Below, one piece after another: positions 1-9,119 of a stretch of 62,949 bases of DNA (the first letter of the stretch is position 1; each line of letters begins with the position of its first letter). Location of the stretch: positions 1-62,949 of the forward strand of contig DFHF01000063.1 in NCBI GenBank assembly GCA_002371825.1, written 5' to 3'. A model generated the notes under the pieces. That model did not search any database and was not told where the DNA came from. It saw only the letters and a program-made list of their open reading frames with translations. A program made the translations under genes and the position numbers. Origin of the DNA: Ruminococcus flavefaciens (GTDB taxonomy: Bacteria > Bacillota > Clostridia > Oscillospirales > Ruminococcaceae).

Positions 1-686
1 CATGGGATGATGATATAGATATCTTTATGACGAGGGCTTCTTTGAATAAGTTCCGGAAGGTTTTTCCAGAGATTTCTGACAAGTATGAACTTGCAATGCC
101 TGGAGACAAGGGCTTTCTTTTTCATTTCCCGCGTATTTATAAAAAGGGTACAAAACTGCTTCCTGTTCAGTCTGACGGAAAGCCGCACGGTCTTGATATT
201 GATATCTTTATCCTTGAGAACACATACGATAACAAGCTTCTCAGAACTCTTCATGGTGTCAGATGCTCAATGTATCTTTTTATTGATTCTGCCGTTAGAA
301 CAGCAGTCTGCAAGGATTCAATTCTAAAATATTCGGGAGACGATAAAAGTCTTATCAAGGCTGTAAAGTTCCGTTCAGCTTTTGCAAAGCTGTTTTCTTT
401 CAGATCAATGGAGCAGTGGATGGCAGCAAGCGATAAAGCTTTTTCATCAGTAAAGAATTCAAAGACTAAGTATGTTGTGTGCCCAAGCGGAGGAGCACAT
501 TTCTTCGGCGAAATTTTTATAAGACCTTATATGGTCAAGACTATTCCTACGGAATTTGAAGGACATACGGCAAATATACCTTCGAATTCTGATTACTATC
601 TCAGAAATCGGTATGGCGAGGATTATATGACAATTCCTCCCGAAAATAAGAGGGAGAGACATGTGTACGTTGAATTTGAGCTCTGA
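1..686 (+). CDS. LicD family phosphotransferase (5' end cut off)
   Basis: The reading frame is open to the window edge. It begins with WDDDIDIFM just before the first internal ATG at 27, which matches the family signature PWDDDID, so the gene starts outside the window and about 227 residues are visible. LicD proteins transfer phosphocholine or polyol phosphates from CDP-activated donors onto surface glycans; the Asp cluster binds the metal/nucleotide. The visible part ends with Tyr-rich segments (YYLRNRYGEDYMTIPP) typical of the LicD C-terminus. A cytidylyltransferase follows 43 bases later, so the donor is probably a CDP-polyol or CDP-choline made by that neighbour. Family assignment is firm. 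The substrate is inferred from context only. Confidence 0.88.
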   Translation, partial: WDDDIDIFMTRASLNKFRKVFPEISDKYELAMPGDKGFLFHFPRIYKKGTKLLPVQSDGKPHGLDIDIFILENTYDNKLLRTLHGVRCSMYLFIDSAVRTAVCKDSILKYSGDDKSLIKAVKFRSAFAKLFSFRSMEQWMAASDKAFSSVKNSKTKYVVCPSGGAHFFGEIFIRPYMVKTIPTEFEGHTANIPSNSDYYLRNRYGEDYMTIPPENKRERHVYVEFEL

Positions 687-729
687 TAAATGATTCAGTT
701 GCTATAGAAAATGAAAAGGAGTGTTTTTG

Positions 730-1443
730 ATGGCAAATATTGGATTACTCATAGCTGGTGGTTCGGGTAACAGAATGCATCAGGATATACCAAAGCAGTT
801 TTTGACCGTAAACGAAAGGCCGGTTATAGTTTATACTCTTGAGGCGTTTCAAACTCATCCGGAGATAGATGCAATAGCAGTTGTTTGTATCGAGGGATGG
901 GAGCAGGTACTTTGGGCTTATGCGAAGCAGTTCAATATCACTAAGTTAAAATATGTGGTAAAGGGCGGCAAGAACGGACAGGATTCAATTCGTAATGGTG
1001 TATATGAACTGGAGCAGCATTTTGCTAAAGATGATATAGTCCTTATCCACGATGCTATTCGTCCTATGGTTTCGGCAGAGATTATATCTGACTGTATTGC
1101 AAAAACACGTAAATATGGTGATGCAATAACTGTCATTCCCTGTGCGGAAGCAATGATGCAGACAGAGGACGGTCTAACCTCGTGTGGAAGCTATCCGAGA
1201 GATAATCTGAAAAGAACACAGACACCACAGGGGTTCACTGTAGGAAAGATTTGCGATCTTCACAGAAGAGCACTTGAAGCTGGCATAACCAATTCGGTTG
1301 CCTCGTGCACTCTCATGATTGAAATGGGTGAGCAGGTACATTTCTCGGCGGGTTCCGAGAAAAATATTAAACTTACTACTGTTGAAGATATAGACATTTT
1401 CAAGGCTTTATTAAAACAGAAACGTTCTGACTGGCTGAAGTGA
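730..1443 (+). CDS. IspD/TarI-like cytidylyltransferase
   Basis: This 237-residue GT-A fold nucleotidyltransferase has the N-terminal signature LLIAGGSGNRM..PKQF and the internal segments VLIHDAIRP and TQTPQGF of the IspD/TarI family. It transfers CMP from CTP to a sugar or polyol phosphate. IspD itself makes CDP-methylerythritol, but the position between a LicD gene and an epimerase/aldolase pair fits TarI-like synthesis of a CDP-polyol for LicD better. The ATG at 730 is chosen over the GTG at 721 because AAGGAG at 716-721 sits 8 bases before it. The next gene overlaps or abuts this stop codon. A housekeeping IspD role cannot be excluded from sequence alone. Confidence 0.85.
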   Translation: MANIGLLIAGGSGNRMHQDIPKQFLTVNERPVIVYTLEAFQTHPEIDAIAVVCIEGWEQVLWAYAKQFNITKLKYVVKGGKNGQDSIRNGVYELEQHFAKDDIVLIHDAIRPMVSAEIISDCIAKTRKYGDAITVIPCAEAMMQTEDGLTSCGSYPRDNLKRTQTPQGFTVGKICDLHRRALEAGITNSVASCTLMIEMGEQVHFSAGSEKNIKLTTVEDIDIFKALLKQKRSDWLK

Positions 1444-1457
1444 CAAGGAGCATAAAA

Positions 1458-2501
1458 GTGTTTAGTAATAGTGAAGTTTATAATAATGATTTGTTGACAA
1501 CAATAAGTGCTTCAGTAGGTATAGAAGAACTTAAGGGAAAAACGGTTGTTATAACTGGTGCTACAGGTACTATAGGTTCTTATCTTGTTGATGCTCTTCT
1601 CAAGTATAATGAGCAAGGAGCTGAAATAAGAATAATCGCAGCAAATTATGATTTACAAGCTCTTCATGATAGATTTGATGCTGTAAAGACTGATATGCTT
1701 GATTATGTAGAGCATAATATTCTTACTAGCATCGATTGGGAGTTTGATTGTGATTATATCATTCATACAGCGGGCTTTGCGTTTCCGGATGCTTTCAGAA
1801 AGAATCCGGTAGGGACGATATGGGGCAATATTTCAGGCACATATCAGCTCTTGAATTATGCGAAAGAGCATAAAGCCAAAAGGTTGCTATACATTTCCAG
1901 CGGTGAGGTTTATGGCCAAGGAGACCTTTCCCTGGACTCATTCAAAGAGAGTTATAGTGGGTATGTTGATCCTACCTCGCCTCGTTCATGCTATCCTGGA
2001 AGCAAGCGTACCGCCGAGACTTTATGTGCATCATTTTCACAACAGTTCGGTTTGGAAACAGTTATGGTTCGTCCTTGTCATACATATGGTCCTTGTATTA
2101 CAAATGTGGATAATCGTGCGCATGCACAGTTCATTCGCAATGGAGTAGCTCAACAGGATATTGTGATGAAAAGTGCAGGAACGCAGTTGCGTTCTTATTG
2201 TTATATCGGTGATTGTTGTTCAGCTATACTAACTGTACTTATGAGAGGAAAGTCTGGTGAAGCATATAATACTGCTAATCCTGATGTAAGGGTGACTATT
2301 GCTGAATTGGCAAATACAATTGCTTCAGTTGCTGGATGTAATGTTGTTTTTGAGAATCCTTCAGAGTGCGATATTGCTAATCAGACCCCCATAGCTAAGC
2401 AGGTGCTGAGCAGTGAAAAACTTGAATCGCTCGGCTGGAACGGAAAATTCTCGCTTGAAATAGGAGTATCACATACCATACAAATACTTCAGGGAAAATA
2501 A
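1458..2501 (+). CDS. NAD-dependent epimerase/dehydratase (extended SDR)
   Basis: This extended short-chain dehydrogenase has the nucleotide-binding glycine motif TGATGTIGSY near residue 30, and the catalytic Tyr-Lys pair in SCYPGSKRTAE. It resembles the NDP-sugar epimerase/decarboxylase branch (dTDP-glucose dehydratase, UDP-glucuronate decarboxylase). A GTG at 1440 would overlap the upstream stop, but AAGGAG at 1445-1450 lies 7 bases before the in-frame GTG at 1458, which I prefer (347 residues). In this locus it probably modifies the sugar or polyol that is CDP-activated or transferred. The substrate is unknown. The DNA is clearly more AT-rich than the genes after 6,000. Confidence 0.85.
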   Translation: MFSNSEVYNNDLLTTISASVGIEELKGKTVVITGATGTIGSYLVDALLKYNEQGAEIRIIAANYDLQALHDRFDAVKTDMLDYVEHNILTSIDWEFDCDYIIHTAGFAFPDAFRKNPVGTIWGNISGTYQLLNYAKEHKAKRLLYISSGEVYGQGDLSLDSFKESYSGYVDPTSPRSCYPGSKRTAETLCASFSQQFGLETVMVRPCHTYGPCITNVDNRAHAQFIRNGVAQQDIVMKSAGTQLRSYCYIGDCCSAILTVLMRGKSGEAYNTANPDVRVTIAELANTIASVAGCNVVFENPSECDIANQTPIAKQVLSSEKLESLGWNGKFSLEIGVSHTIQILQGK

Positions 2502-2520
2502 AACGTGGGGGGATTCAAGA

Positions 2521-3219
2521 ATGCTTAATGAATTGAAAGAAAAAGTCTGTGAAGCGAATTTAGAGCTTGTGCGCAGAGGTGTAGTTATATATACATGGGG
2601 AAATGTTAGCGGGATTGACAGAAAAAATGGTCTCGTTGTAATTAAACCATCGGGAGTAGACTACAATGGAATGATGCCTGATGATATGGTCGTAGTTGAG
2701 CTTGAAACGGGAAAAACTGTAGAAGGCAAATGGAATCCTTCATCAGACACTCCTACACACTTGGAACTGTACCGTCAGTTTCCGAAAATAGGAGGCATTA
2801 CTCATACACATTCCATTCATGCTGTAGCTTTTGCACAAGCTGGAAGGGATATACCAGTGCTTGGAACCACTCATGCTGATTATTTTTATGGTGATATACC
2901 ATGTGCACGAGAGCTTACAAAAGAAGAAGTTGAAACTGATTATGAGTTGAATACCGGCAAAGTGATAGTTGAAACTTTTAAAAATAGAGGCTTTGATCCT
3001 ATGGCTATTCCGGGTGCAGTTGTTAAGAATCACGGACCGTTTGCTTGGGGAAAAGATGCTGCACAGTCGGTTTACCACGCTGTTGTGATGGAAACTATTG
3101 CAGAAATGGATATTAAAACACTTCTGCTTAATCCTGATGCTGAGATCAGGCAGTATGTACTTGATAAGCATTACAGCAGGAAGCATGGACCAAACGCTTA
3201 TTATGGACAAAAGAGGTAA
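2521..3219 (+). CDS. Class II aldolase / L-ribulose-5-phosphate 4-epimerase family
   Basis: This 232-residue protein belongs to the AraD/FucA fold. It shows the phosphate-binding segment GNVSGIDR, KPSGVDY, the SDTPTHLELY segment and the zinc-binding THTHS histidines, followed by TTHADYFYGDIPC. Length and motifs are closest to L-ribulose-5-phosphate 4-epimerases (AraD, UlaF, SgaE), which interconvert L-ribulose-5-P and D-xylulose-5-P by retro-aldol chemistry. No arabinose genes are nearby. It sits in the polysaccharide operon after an IspD-like enzyme and an SDR, so it may supply a pentulose phosphate precursor for a CDP-polyol. That role is inference. Confidence 0.85.
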   Translation: MLNELKEKVCEANLELVRRGVVIYTWGNVSGIDRKNGLVVIKPSGVDYNGMMPDDMVVVELETGKTVEGKWNPSSDTPTHLELYRQFPKIGGITHTHSIHAVAFAQAGRDIPVLGTTHADYFYGDIPCARELTKEEVETDYELNTGKVIVETFKNRGFDPMAIPGAVVKNHGPFAWGKDAAQSVYHAVVMETIAEMDIKTLLLNPDAEIRQYVLDKHYSRKHGPNAYYGQKR

Positions 3220-3225
3220 TGTGCG

Positions 3226-4302
3226 ATGATATATTATGCAGGTTTTGGAATTGAGAATAGACATACAGCTGGTGCCAAGGCACCTTCTGATATCCTTGAA
3301 TTCTGCCATAAACGAAAATATAACTTCTTGAAAGTAAAACGTCCACCGGAAAAACTGCCGCGGCCGCTTCAGCTTGTTTGGAAGTATTTATTCTCGTTGA
3401 AATACTGGAAAAGAGTTATGAAAGCAACTAAGAATGGAGATGTATTTGTATATCAACATCCTCTTTATGTAAGTAGAACTCTTCCCAAGTATATAGATAA
3501 GCTTAGTTCAAAAGGGGTTAAGATGATTGTACTTATACATGATTTTGAGACTCTTAGAATGGGTATTGAAGGTGCAGTAAACGTTAATAAAACAGCAAAT
3601 AATATGATAGAAGGTAATCTTCTGAAGAAATTTGATGCTGTAATATGTCATAATAAAAAAATGAAGCAATATATGATTGATCAGGGTTATGACAAGGATA
3701 AATTGATAGATCTTGAGATTTTCGATTATTTAACTGACTGTGAGTTTGTTCATAATGATATTAAGAATGCAGAGCCTTCTATTGCGATTGCTGGCAATCT
3801 TCTCAAAACAAAGTGCGGATATATATATCATATTCATGATGATGGACATAATATAGGTCTTAAAGTTAATCTTTATGGGATAAATTTTGATACACAGTCT
3901 ATGAATGAAAATCTGGATTATCATGGGTCTTTTCCTGCTGCTGAGCTTCCAGAGAAGATTGAAGGGGATTTTGGGCTTGTATGGGATGGCACTTCAGCCG
4001 AAACCTGTGCTGGTCATGTAGGAGAGTATCTTAAATATAACAATCCTCACAAGACTTCTCTCTATCTTGCTTCTGGAGTACCTGTTGTGGTATGGAAAAA
4101 GGCTGCTATTGCTGACTTTGTTACAAGAAACAAGTTGGGAATCACTGTCGACAGTCTATATGATGCTGAGGATGCGATAAGGTCTGTTTCAGCTGATGAA
4201 TACAAGGAAATGTGTGCTAATGCAAGGAAAACAGCTGAGAAGCTGAGAAATGGCTACTTCTTCTATAAGGCTCTTGACATTGCACTGAGTATTGGTAAAT
4301 GA
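3226..4302 (+). CDS. Galactofuranosyltransferase-like glycosyltransferase
   Basis: This 358-residue GT-B type enzyme resembles the WbbI beta-1,6-galactofuranosyltransferase group. Visible landmarks are an N-terminal YYAGFGIENRHTAGAKAPSD segment, LIHDFETLR in the middle, and a C-terminal donor-site region with GLVWDGTSAETC, YLKYNNPHKTSLYLASG and PVVVWKKAAIADF. It is cytoplasmic with no signal peptide. The gene follows the aldolase by 6 bases and shares its operon with glf (9,120), which makes UDP-galactofuranose. That supports a Galf-transferring role. Specificity is inferred from resemblance and context. Confidence 0.75.
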   Translation: MIYYAGFGIENRHTAGAKAPSDILEFCHKRKYNFLKVKRPPEKLPRPLQLVWKYLFSLKYWKRVMKATKNGDVFVYQHPLYVSRTLPKYIDKLSSKGVKMIVLIHDFETLRMGIEGAVNVNKTANNMIEGNLLKKFDAVICHNKKMKQYMIDQGYDKDKLIDLEIFDYLTDCEFVHNDIKNAEPSIAIAGNLLKTKCGYIYHIHDDGHNIGLKVNLYGINFDTQSMNENLDYHGSFPAAELPEKIEGDFGLVWDGTSAETCAGHVGEYLKYNNPHKTSLYLASGVPVVVWKKAAIADFVTRNKLGITVDSLYDAEDAIRSVSADEYKEMCANARKTAEKLRNGYFFYKALDIALSIGK

Positions 4303-4320
4303 TTTGATTGAGAGGACGGC

Positions 4321-5586
4321 ATGAAGTTATTATTAAAAAAGAGAATATATATAAAAACGTATCTGGATAGTGAAAATATTTTCTTTTTGAATTATGTAGT
4401 ATATCTTTTCTTTTTGATGCTAAAATCATCGCTTTATAGTCAGTATATTCCTTCTATATTTAACAAGGTTTTATATTTGTCAGTTTCATTCTTTCTAGCA
4501 ATGGGCGTGTTAGCGAAAGATAATATTTCAAAAAAATCAGCTATCCTTGCTGTTATTTCACTGTTCTTTTCTGGGGTCTTTTTACTTAGACTAAGCGGAC
4601 GATATGAGCTGATTCCCTTTTTTTTGTTACTTTACTGCGGACGCAATATAAGATTTGAGAAGATAGCAAGGATTACAGCGATTGTGGGGGTGGGGACCCT
4701 CTTGTTTGTAATCTTGAGTTCATATATTGGAATTATACCTAATTATGTATCAACGACATTTGTTGACGGTTCACTTCGAGTGAGACACTATATCGGTTTT
4801 AGATATGCTTTATACCCTGCTGGAATGCTATTTAATATAATTTCAATCGACCTTTATTCACATCGTAAAGACCTTAGCTGGAAACGTTGCGCAATATGGC
4901 TTGTAATGACGTTGTTTATATATAAACAAACTGATTCGAGGCTTTTTTCAATTTTTTCCATTTTTGTAATAGTGTGCTTCTTTTTGCTGAACTATGGTTC
5001 AAATAAGCTCTTTGAAAACCTTTTTATACAATTAATTATGATCAGTTCATTTGTTATTTGCGGCTTGATTTCTTTTGTAGTTACATATAAGTATACAAAG
5101 GCAAATCCGTTTATGCGGGAAATGAATATTTTTTTAGAACAGAGACTTCGCTTAGGCAAAGAAGCATTCAGTATGTATAAGATTAAACCATTTGGTCAGA
5201 AGATAGATTTCATTGGTAATGGTTTGACAGCCGATGGTAATGAAATGGTTGGCAGATACAACTACGTTGATAATTTTTATGAAAGTGTATTACTTAAATT
5301 TGGATATATTTTTCTTATCGCATTTATTGTAATTGCTACCATAGCGGCATATAGATGCTGTAAGAAAAAAGACTATTATATGTTAGTAATGTTGACTATA
5401 TTTGCAGTACATGGAATGATAGATGATATGGTACTGTATTTATCATATAATTCACTATGGTTTGTATTCTTTTCAATTCTTATTCCACAAAATGATATTG
5501 TTGATGCAGAAGATGTATTGAGAAGAGCATTCCCTAAACGGCAGCGAAAAAGAATATTAGGCAGGAGAATAAAAATCAAATTATAA
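4321..5586 (+). CDS. Wzy-like O-antigen/capsule polymerase
   Basis: This 421-residue integral membrane protein has about ten to twelve hydrophobic segments and a large polar loop around residues 260-320, the usual architecture of Wzy polymerases. These join lipid-linked repeat units outside the membrane. Primary sequence is poorly conserved in the family, so the call rests on topology, length and position between a glycosyltransferase and the Wzx flippase. The basic C-terminus (RRAFPKRQRKRILGRR) fits a cytoplasmic tail. The gene is strikingly AT-rich compared with genes after 6,000, as is common for horizontally exchanged glycan genes. An O-antigen ligase is an alternative. Confidence 0.72.
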   Translation: MKLLLKKRIYIKTYLDSENIFFLNYVVYLFFLMLKSSLYSQYIPSIFNKVLYLSVSFFLAMGVLAKDNISKKSAILAVISLFFSGVFLLRLSGRYELIPFFLLLYCGRNIRFEKIARITAIVGVGTLLFVILSSYIGIIPNYVSTTFVDGSLRVRHYIGFRYALYPAGMLFNIISIDLYSHRKDLSWKRCAIWLVMTLFIYKQTDSRLFSIFSIFVIVCFFLLNYGSNKLFENLFIQLIMISSFVICGLISFVVTYKYTKANPFMREMNIFLEQRLRLGKEAFSMYKIKPFGQKIDFIGNGLTADGNEMVGRYNYVDNFYESVLLKFGYIFLIAFIVIATIAAYRCCKKKDYYMLVMLTIFAVHGMIDDMVLYLSYNSLWFVFFSILIPQNDIVDAEDVLRRAFPKRQRKRILGRRIKIKL

Positions 5587-5606
5587 TAATCTTCTGGAGG
5601 GTGAAA

Positions 5607-6749
5607 ATGCAGAAAATATGTGTTGTTACATGGTATAATACAGATAATTATGGAACACAGTTGCAGTCTGCTGCACTGTGTAAGTATCTTGAGAAGTGTG
5701 GACTTGATGTGTATGTTCTCAAAGCTTTCAAATATATTCCACATATTCTAAAACATCCTCAGCTTCTTCTGACGAGGATAGCAGTCAGACTGAATGAAAA
5801 GAAAAGAATTAAGTTCTTTCATCCAGTTAAATATGAGATATCGTCTGAAAGGAAATCATGTATTGCCGAGTATGTTAAGGAAAATTTCAATCCTCTCGAG
5901 ATACATACAGCCGATGACTGGAGCAAAATTGTTAAGGATAAGATGATGTTTATCTCGGGAAGTGATATCATATGGCAGCCTGCAATGGGAAGACCCGGAA
6001 GGATGTTTCTGGATTTCGCTTCATATGATGGACTAACGAGGATAGCCTATGCATCAAGCACAGGCGCTAAGGAGCTGCCTAAGAAGTATTACAAGGACTA
6101 TAAGAGGCTTCTGAAAGGCTTCCGTGCAATAAGTACAAGGGAGCAGAATTCTGCTGACTTCTTCTCAGAGCTTCTTGGACGCAAGGTCCATAAGGTGATC
6201 GATCCCACCCTGCTTCATGACAAGGATTTCTGGGACGGCTTTGCGGACAGGGCCCAGCTTGGTGATCTGATAAACAAAAAGTACATTCTTTGTTATTTTG
6301 TAATGGATGATCCCAGATACTGGGAGTATGTAAAAAAGGTGGCTGATACTGCTCCGGATGCGGAGATAGTTGTGCTTCCTATGCATTATTCCGATGAAAA
6401 AAGCGAGTATACCGTTATAAAGACCGGTACTGCATATGAATTCATAAGCCTGATAAAGAATTCCATGTTCATTGTTACAGATTCGTTCCATGCAGCGGTA
6501 TTCTCCTTCATATACGATAAGGAATTCTATGTGCTTAAAAGAGCAAGATCCGATGAGGATGAAAAATTCAACGATCTTGTCAACAAATATGGTCTCAGCC
6601 ACAGGATAGTTACAGATGAATCTGCATTTGAAAGAAATACTGATTCCGATTATTCTGACGGCAAGAAAGTGCTGGAGAAGGACAGGAAGTTCGCATATGC
6701 TTTCCTTGATAAAGCTCTTGGCATGAACAGATCGGAGAGGTCTGAATAA
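5607..6749 (+). CDS. Polysaccharide pyruvyl transferase family protein
   Basis: This 380-residue protein begins MQKICVVTWYNTDNYGTQLQ and contains SGSDIIWQP and, near the C-terminus, VTDSFHAAVFS, the hallmark segments of the pyruvyltransferase family that adds ketal pyruvate from PEP to surface glycans. ATG 5607 is preferred over GTG 5601 because TGGAGG at 5595-5600 is 6 bases upstream. Its stop shares a base with the start of the flippase gene. Base composition seems to change inside this gene: the first part looks like the AT-rich upstream block, while the part after about 6,050 has the more GC-rich codon choice of the downstream genes. Confidence 0.82.
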   Translation: MQKICVVTWYNTDNYGTQLQSAALCKYLEKCGLDVYVLKAFKYIPHILKHPQLLLTRIAVRLNEKKRIKFFHPVKYEISSERKSCIAEYVKENFNPLEIHTADDWSKIVKDKMMFISGSDIIWQPAMGRPGRMFLDFASYDGLTRIAYASSTGAKELPKKYYKDYKRLLKGFRAISTREQNSADFFSELLGRKVHKVIDPTLLHDKDFWDGFADRAQLGDLINKKYILCYFVMDDPRYWEYVKKVADTAPDAEIVVLPMHYSDEKSEYTVIKTGTAYEFISLIKNSMFIVTDSFHAAVFSFIYDKEFYVLKRARSDEDEKFNDLVNKYGLSHRIVTDESAFERNTDSDYSDGKKVLEKDRKFAYAFLDKALGMNRSERSE

Positions 6750-8170
6750 TGAGCAAAAAAGGTAATCTTGCCAAAAGTACACTGATACTCTCCATAGGAA
6801 CCTTCCTTCCAAAGCTTGCCGGCTTTATCACCCTGCCCATACTTACAGGATATCTTACAAAGGCAGAGTACGGCTCGTATGACCTGATAACCATATTGGT
6901 ATCGCTTTTCCTCCCGTCAATGACACTCCAGATCAAAGCGGCTGCTTTCAGGTATCTCATCGATGTCAGAGATGACAGAGAGAAGCAGAAGAAGATAATA
7001 ACCAATATTTTCGCCCTAACTACACCTGTATCGATCATATCTCTTATGATTTTGTTTGTGGTGTTGTTTTTCGTGCTTCCTTCAGACTTACTGCTGATAA
7101 AGCTGTTCATATGCGGATACTATCTGGCTGATATATTTGTAAATACAGCAAGACAGGTCGCAAGAGGTCTTGGAAAGAATCTGCCCTATTCGATCAGTGC
7201 AGTCATAAGCGCTCTCGGCAAAATGATATTTGCCGTTTTATTTGTGCTCTTCCTGAGAATGGGACTTCTTGGCGGTGTTATAGCACTGTGCCTTGCTTCG
7301 CTGTTTTCGTTTATCTATATCGCTTTCAAGATAAAGCTGTTCAGCTATTTTGACAGAAATCTTGTCAGCGGTCAGACTATTAAAAGTCTTGTTTCATATT
7401 CGTGGCCAATGGTGCCCAATGAGATGTCACTGTGGGTAATGAATGCGTCTGACAGAGTTATCGTTACAAGAATACTGGGTGTTACTGTCAACGCAGTATA
7501 TGCTGCGTCCACTAAAATACCGTCACTTATAAATCTTGCCCAGAGTGCGCTTACTCTGGCATGGCAGGAAAATGCTTCTATATCAGAAAAAGATGAGGAC
7601 TCGGATAAATATTATACTGAAATGTTTAGAACCATGATGAATCTTCAGTCCGGAGTTTTCAGTGCGATAATAGGCAGTATGCCTCTGCTCTTTATGATAC
7701 TTATCAGAGGCGATTACGGTGATGCATATGTGCAGATGCCTATACTGTGCTATGCCATTTTCTTCCAGGGAATGGCTGTGTATCTTGGCGGTATATATGT
7801 TGCTAAAATGGCAACCAAAAGTGTCGGGATAACATCTGTGTGTTCAGCCGCAGTAAATGTTATCGTTAACCTGGCACTGATCCATTTTATCGGCCTTTTT
7901 GCAGCTTCCATATCTACTCTTGTAAGCTATATCGCTCTTTTCACTTACAGAATAATCGATGTTAAAAAGCTTGCAAATGTAAGAATGGATATCAAACAGT
8001 TCATTATATTGAACATGATTATGCTTATTGAAGTTTTATTATGCTACCAGAGAAATATGATCTGCAATGTGATCAATTTTATTCTCGGAGTTTCTGTATG
8101 TATGCTCCTGAACAAGGAGATCGTTATGGCTGTTCTGCGTAAGATCGGCTTGGTAAAAAAGAAGAGCTGA
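6749..8170 (+). CDS. Wzx-like oligosaccharide flippase (MOP superfamily)
   Basis: This 473-residue polytopic protein begins with a basic Lys-rich N-terminus followed by STLILSIGTFLPKLAGFITLPIL, the typical first helix of polysaccharide flippases. It has about fourteen hydrophobic segments. It would move undecaprenyl-linked repeat units across the cytoplasmic membrane for the Wzy-like polymerase at 4,321. The start ATG overlaps the preceding stop (TAATG), suggesting translational coupling with the pyruvyltransferase. Confidence 0.87.
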   Translation: MSKKGNLAKSTLILSIGTFLPKLAGFITLPILTGYLTKAEYGSYDLITILVSLFLPSMTLQIKAAAFRYLIDVRDDREKQKKIITNIFALTTPVSIISLMILFVVLFFVLPSDLLLIKLFICGYYLADIFVNTARQVARGLGKNLPYSISAVISALGKMIFAVLFVLFLRMGLLGGVIALCLASLFSFIYIAFKIKLFSYFDRNLVSGQTIKSLVSYSWPMVPNEMSLWVMNASDRVIVTRILGVTVNAVYAASTKIPSLINLAQSALTLAWQENASISEKDEDSDKYYTEMFRTMMNLQSGVFSAIIGSMPLLFMILIRGDYGDAYVQMPILCYAIFFQGMAVYLGGIYVAKMATKSVGITSVCSAAVNVIVNLALIHFIGLFAASISTLVSYIALFTYRIIDVKKLANVRMDIKQFIILNMIMLIEVLLCYQRNMICNVINFILGVSVCMLLNKEIVMAVLRKIGLVKKKS

Positions 8171-8188
8171 AATGGGAGGAGGATCTTT

Positions 8189-9106
8189 ATGAGATTAAAT
8201 TTAGGCCTTAAACGCCGTGCAACTGCCCTTAAGTATGCGAGGACTGTTTATAAGGTGCGCCCGGATAAAGAGCTGAGTGCGCTGCTGCTGTGCCACGCAC
8301 TCGAGAAAGGCATGGGTATACCAAATGTTAAGCTGGGATATGGAAAAGAAAAAACTGAGAAGCTGATAGGTATTCTTACTGATATGGCTGCTGAAGGAGC
8401 TGCTGAAAGCTATACCTTCAAAGAGAGCCTTGCAATACTGAAAGCATATTTCAGATATCAGGAATCAACAGGTGTTGATGTTTCAGCCCTTAAATCCAAG
8501 GCTTCTGACCTTATAGAGAAATATGATACCGAGTATAACGGCGGTTATAATATCATAAAGAAGGAAGAATTCCTCAAGGGAAAGGATATGGACTTTGAAG
8601 GCTTTGTCCGTTCAAGACATTCTATGAGGACTTATTCCCAGGAGGCTGTTACTGAGGAGGAGCTCCTGAAGGTAATATCCTTGGCAAAATACGCTCCTTC
8701 AGCCTGTAACAGAGAGCCTTGGAAGTTCTACACTTCACTGAATAAGGATAAATGCCGCCTTATCGCTGATGCAGTCCCGAAGCAGAGCTTCCTTGACGGA
8801 ATACCGTATTTCGGTATCGTCACCGCAGACAAGGCTCTTTTCAATGCAAGTGAGATAAATCAGTGGTATGTCAACGGAGGTATCTTCCTTGGATATCTTA
8901 GTGCAGCATTTCATAGTCAGGGGATAGGAAGCTGTATATTCCAGTTCCCGCTATTTTCCGATACTGCTGCCAAGCTGAGAGCAGATCTTGATATCCCTGA
9001 AAATGAAGAGATAATCGCTGCTGTTGGTTTCGGCAAGTTTGCAGATGAAGCTAAATGCATATGTGCAGACAGACGTCCGGATAATGAAATAGCAATAATC
9101 AGATAA
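8189..9106 (+). CDS. Nitroreductase-fold protein with extra N-terminal domain
   Basis: The C-terminal half (about residues 140-305) is an FMN-dependent nitroreductase-type fold: FEGFVRSRHSMRTY followed by a segment with YAPSACNREPWKF that matches the flavin-binding region of the family. The first 140 residues (LLLCHALEKGMG and following helices) form a separate helical region. Such fusions recur in polysaccharide loci, where their substrate is unknown. The protein is soluble. It is cotranscribed with wzx (18 bases) and glf. It could reduce an intermediate or be a redox partner for a sugar-modifying step; neither is demonstrated by the sequence. Confidence 0.8.
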   Translation: MRLNLGLKRRATALKYARTVYKVRPDKELSALLLCHALEKGMGIPNVKLGYGKEKTEKLIGILTDMAAEGAAESYTFKESLAILKAYFRYQESTGVDVSALKSKASDLIEKYDTEYNGGYNIIKKEEFLKGKDMDFEGFVRSRHSMRTYSQEAVTEEELLKVISLAKYAPSACNREPWKFYTSLNKDKCRLIADAVPKQSFLDGIPYFGIVTADKALFNASEINQWYVNGGIFLGYLSAAFHSQGIGSCIFQFPLFSDTAAKLRADLDIPENEEIIAAVGFGKFADEAKCICADRRPDNEIAIIR

Positions 9107-9119
9107 GGAAATGATAATA

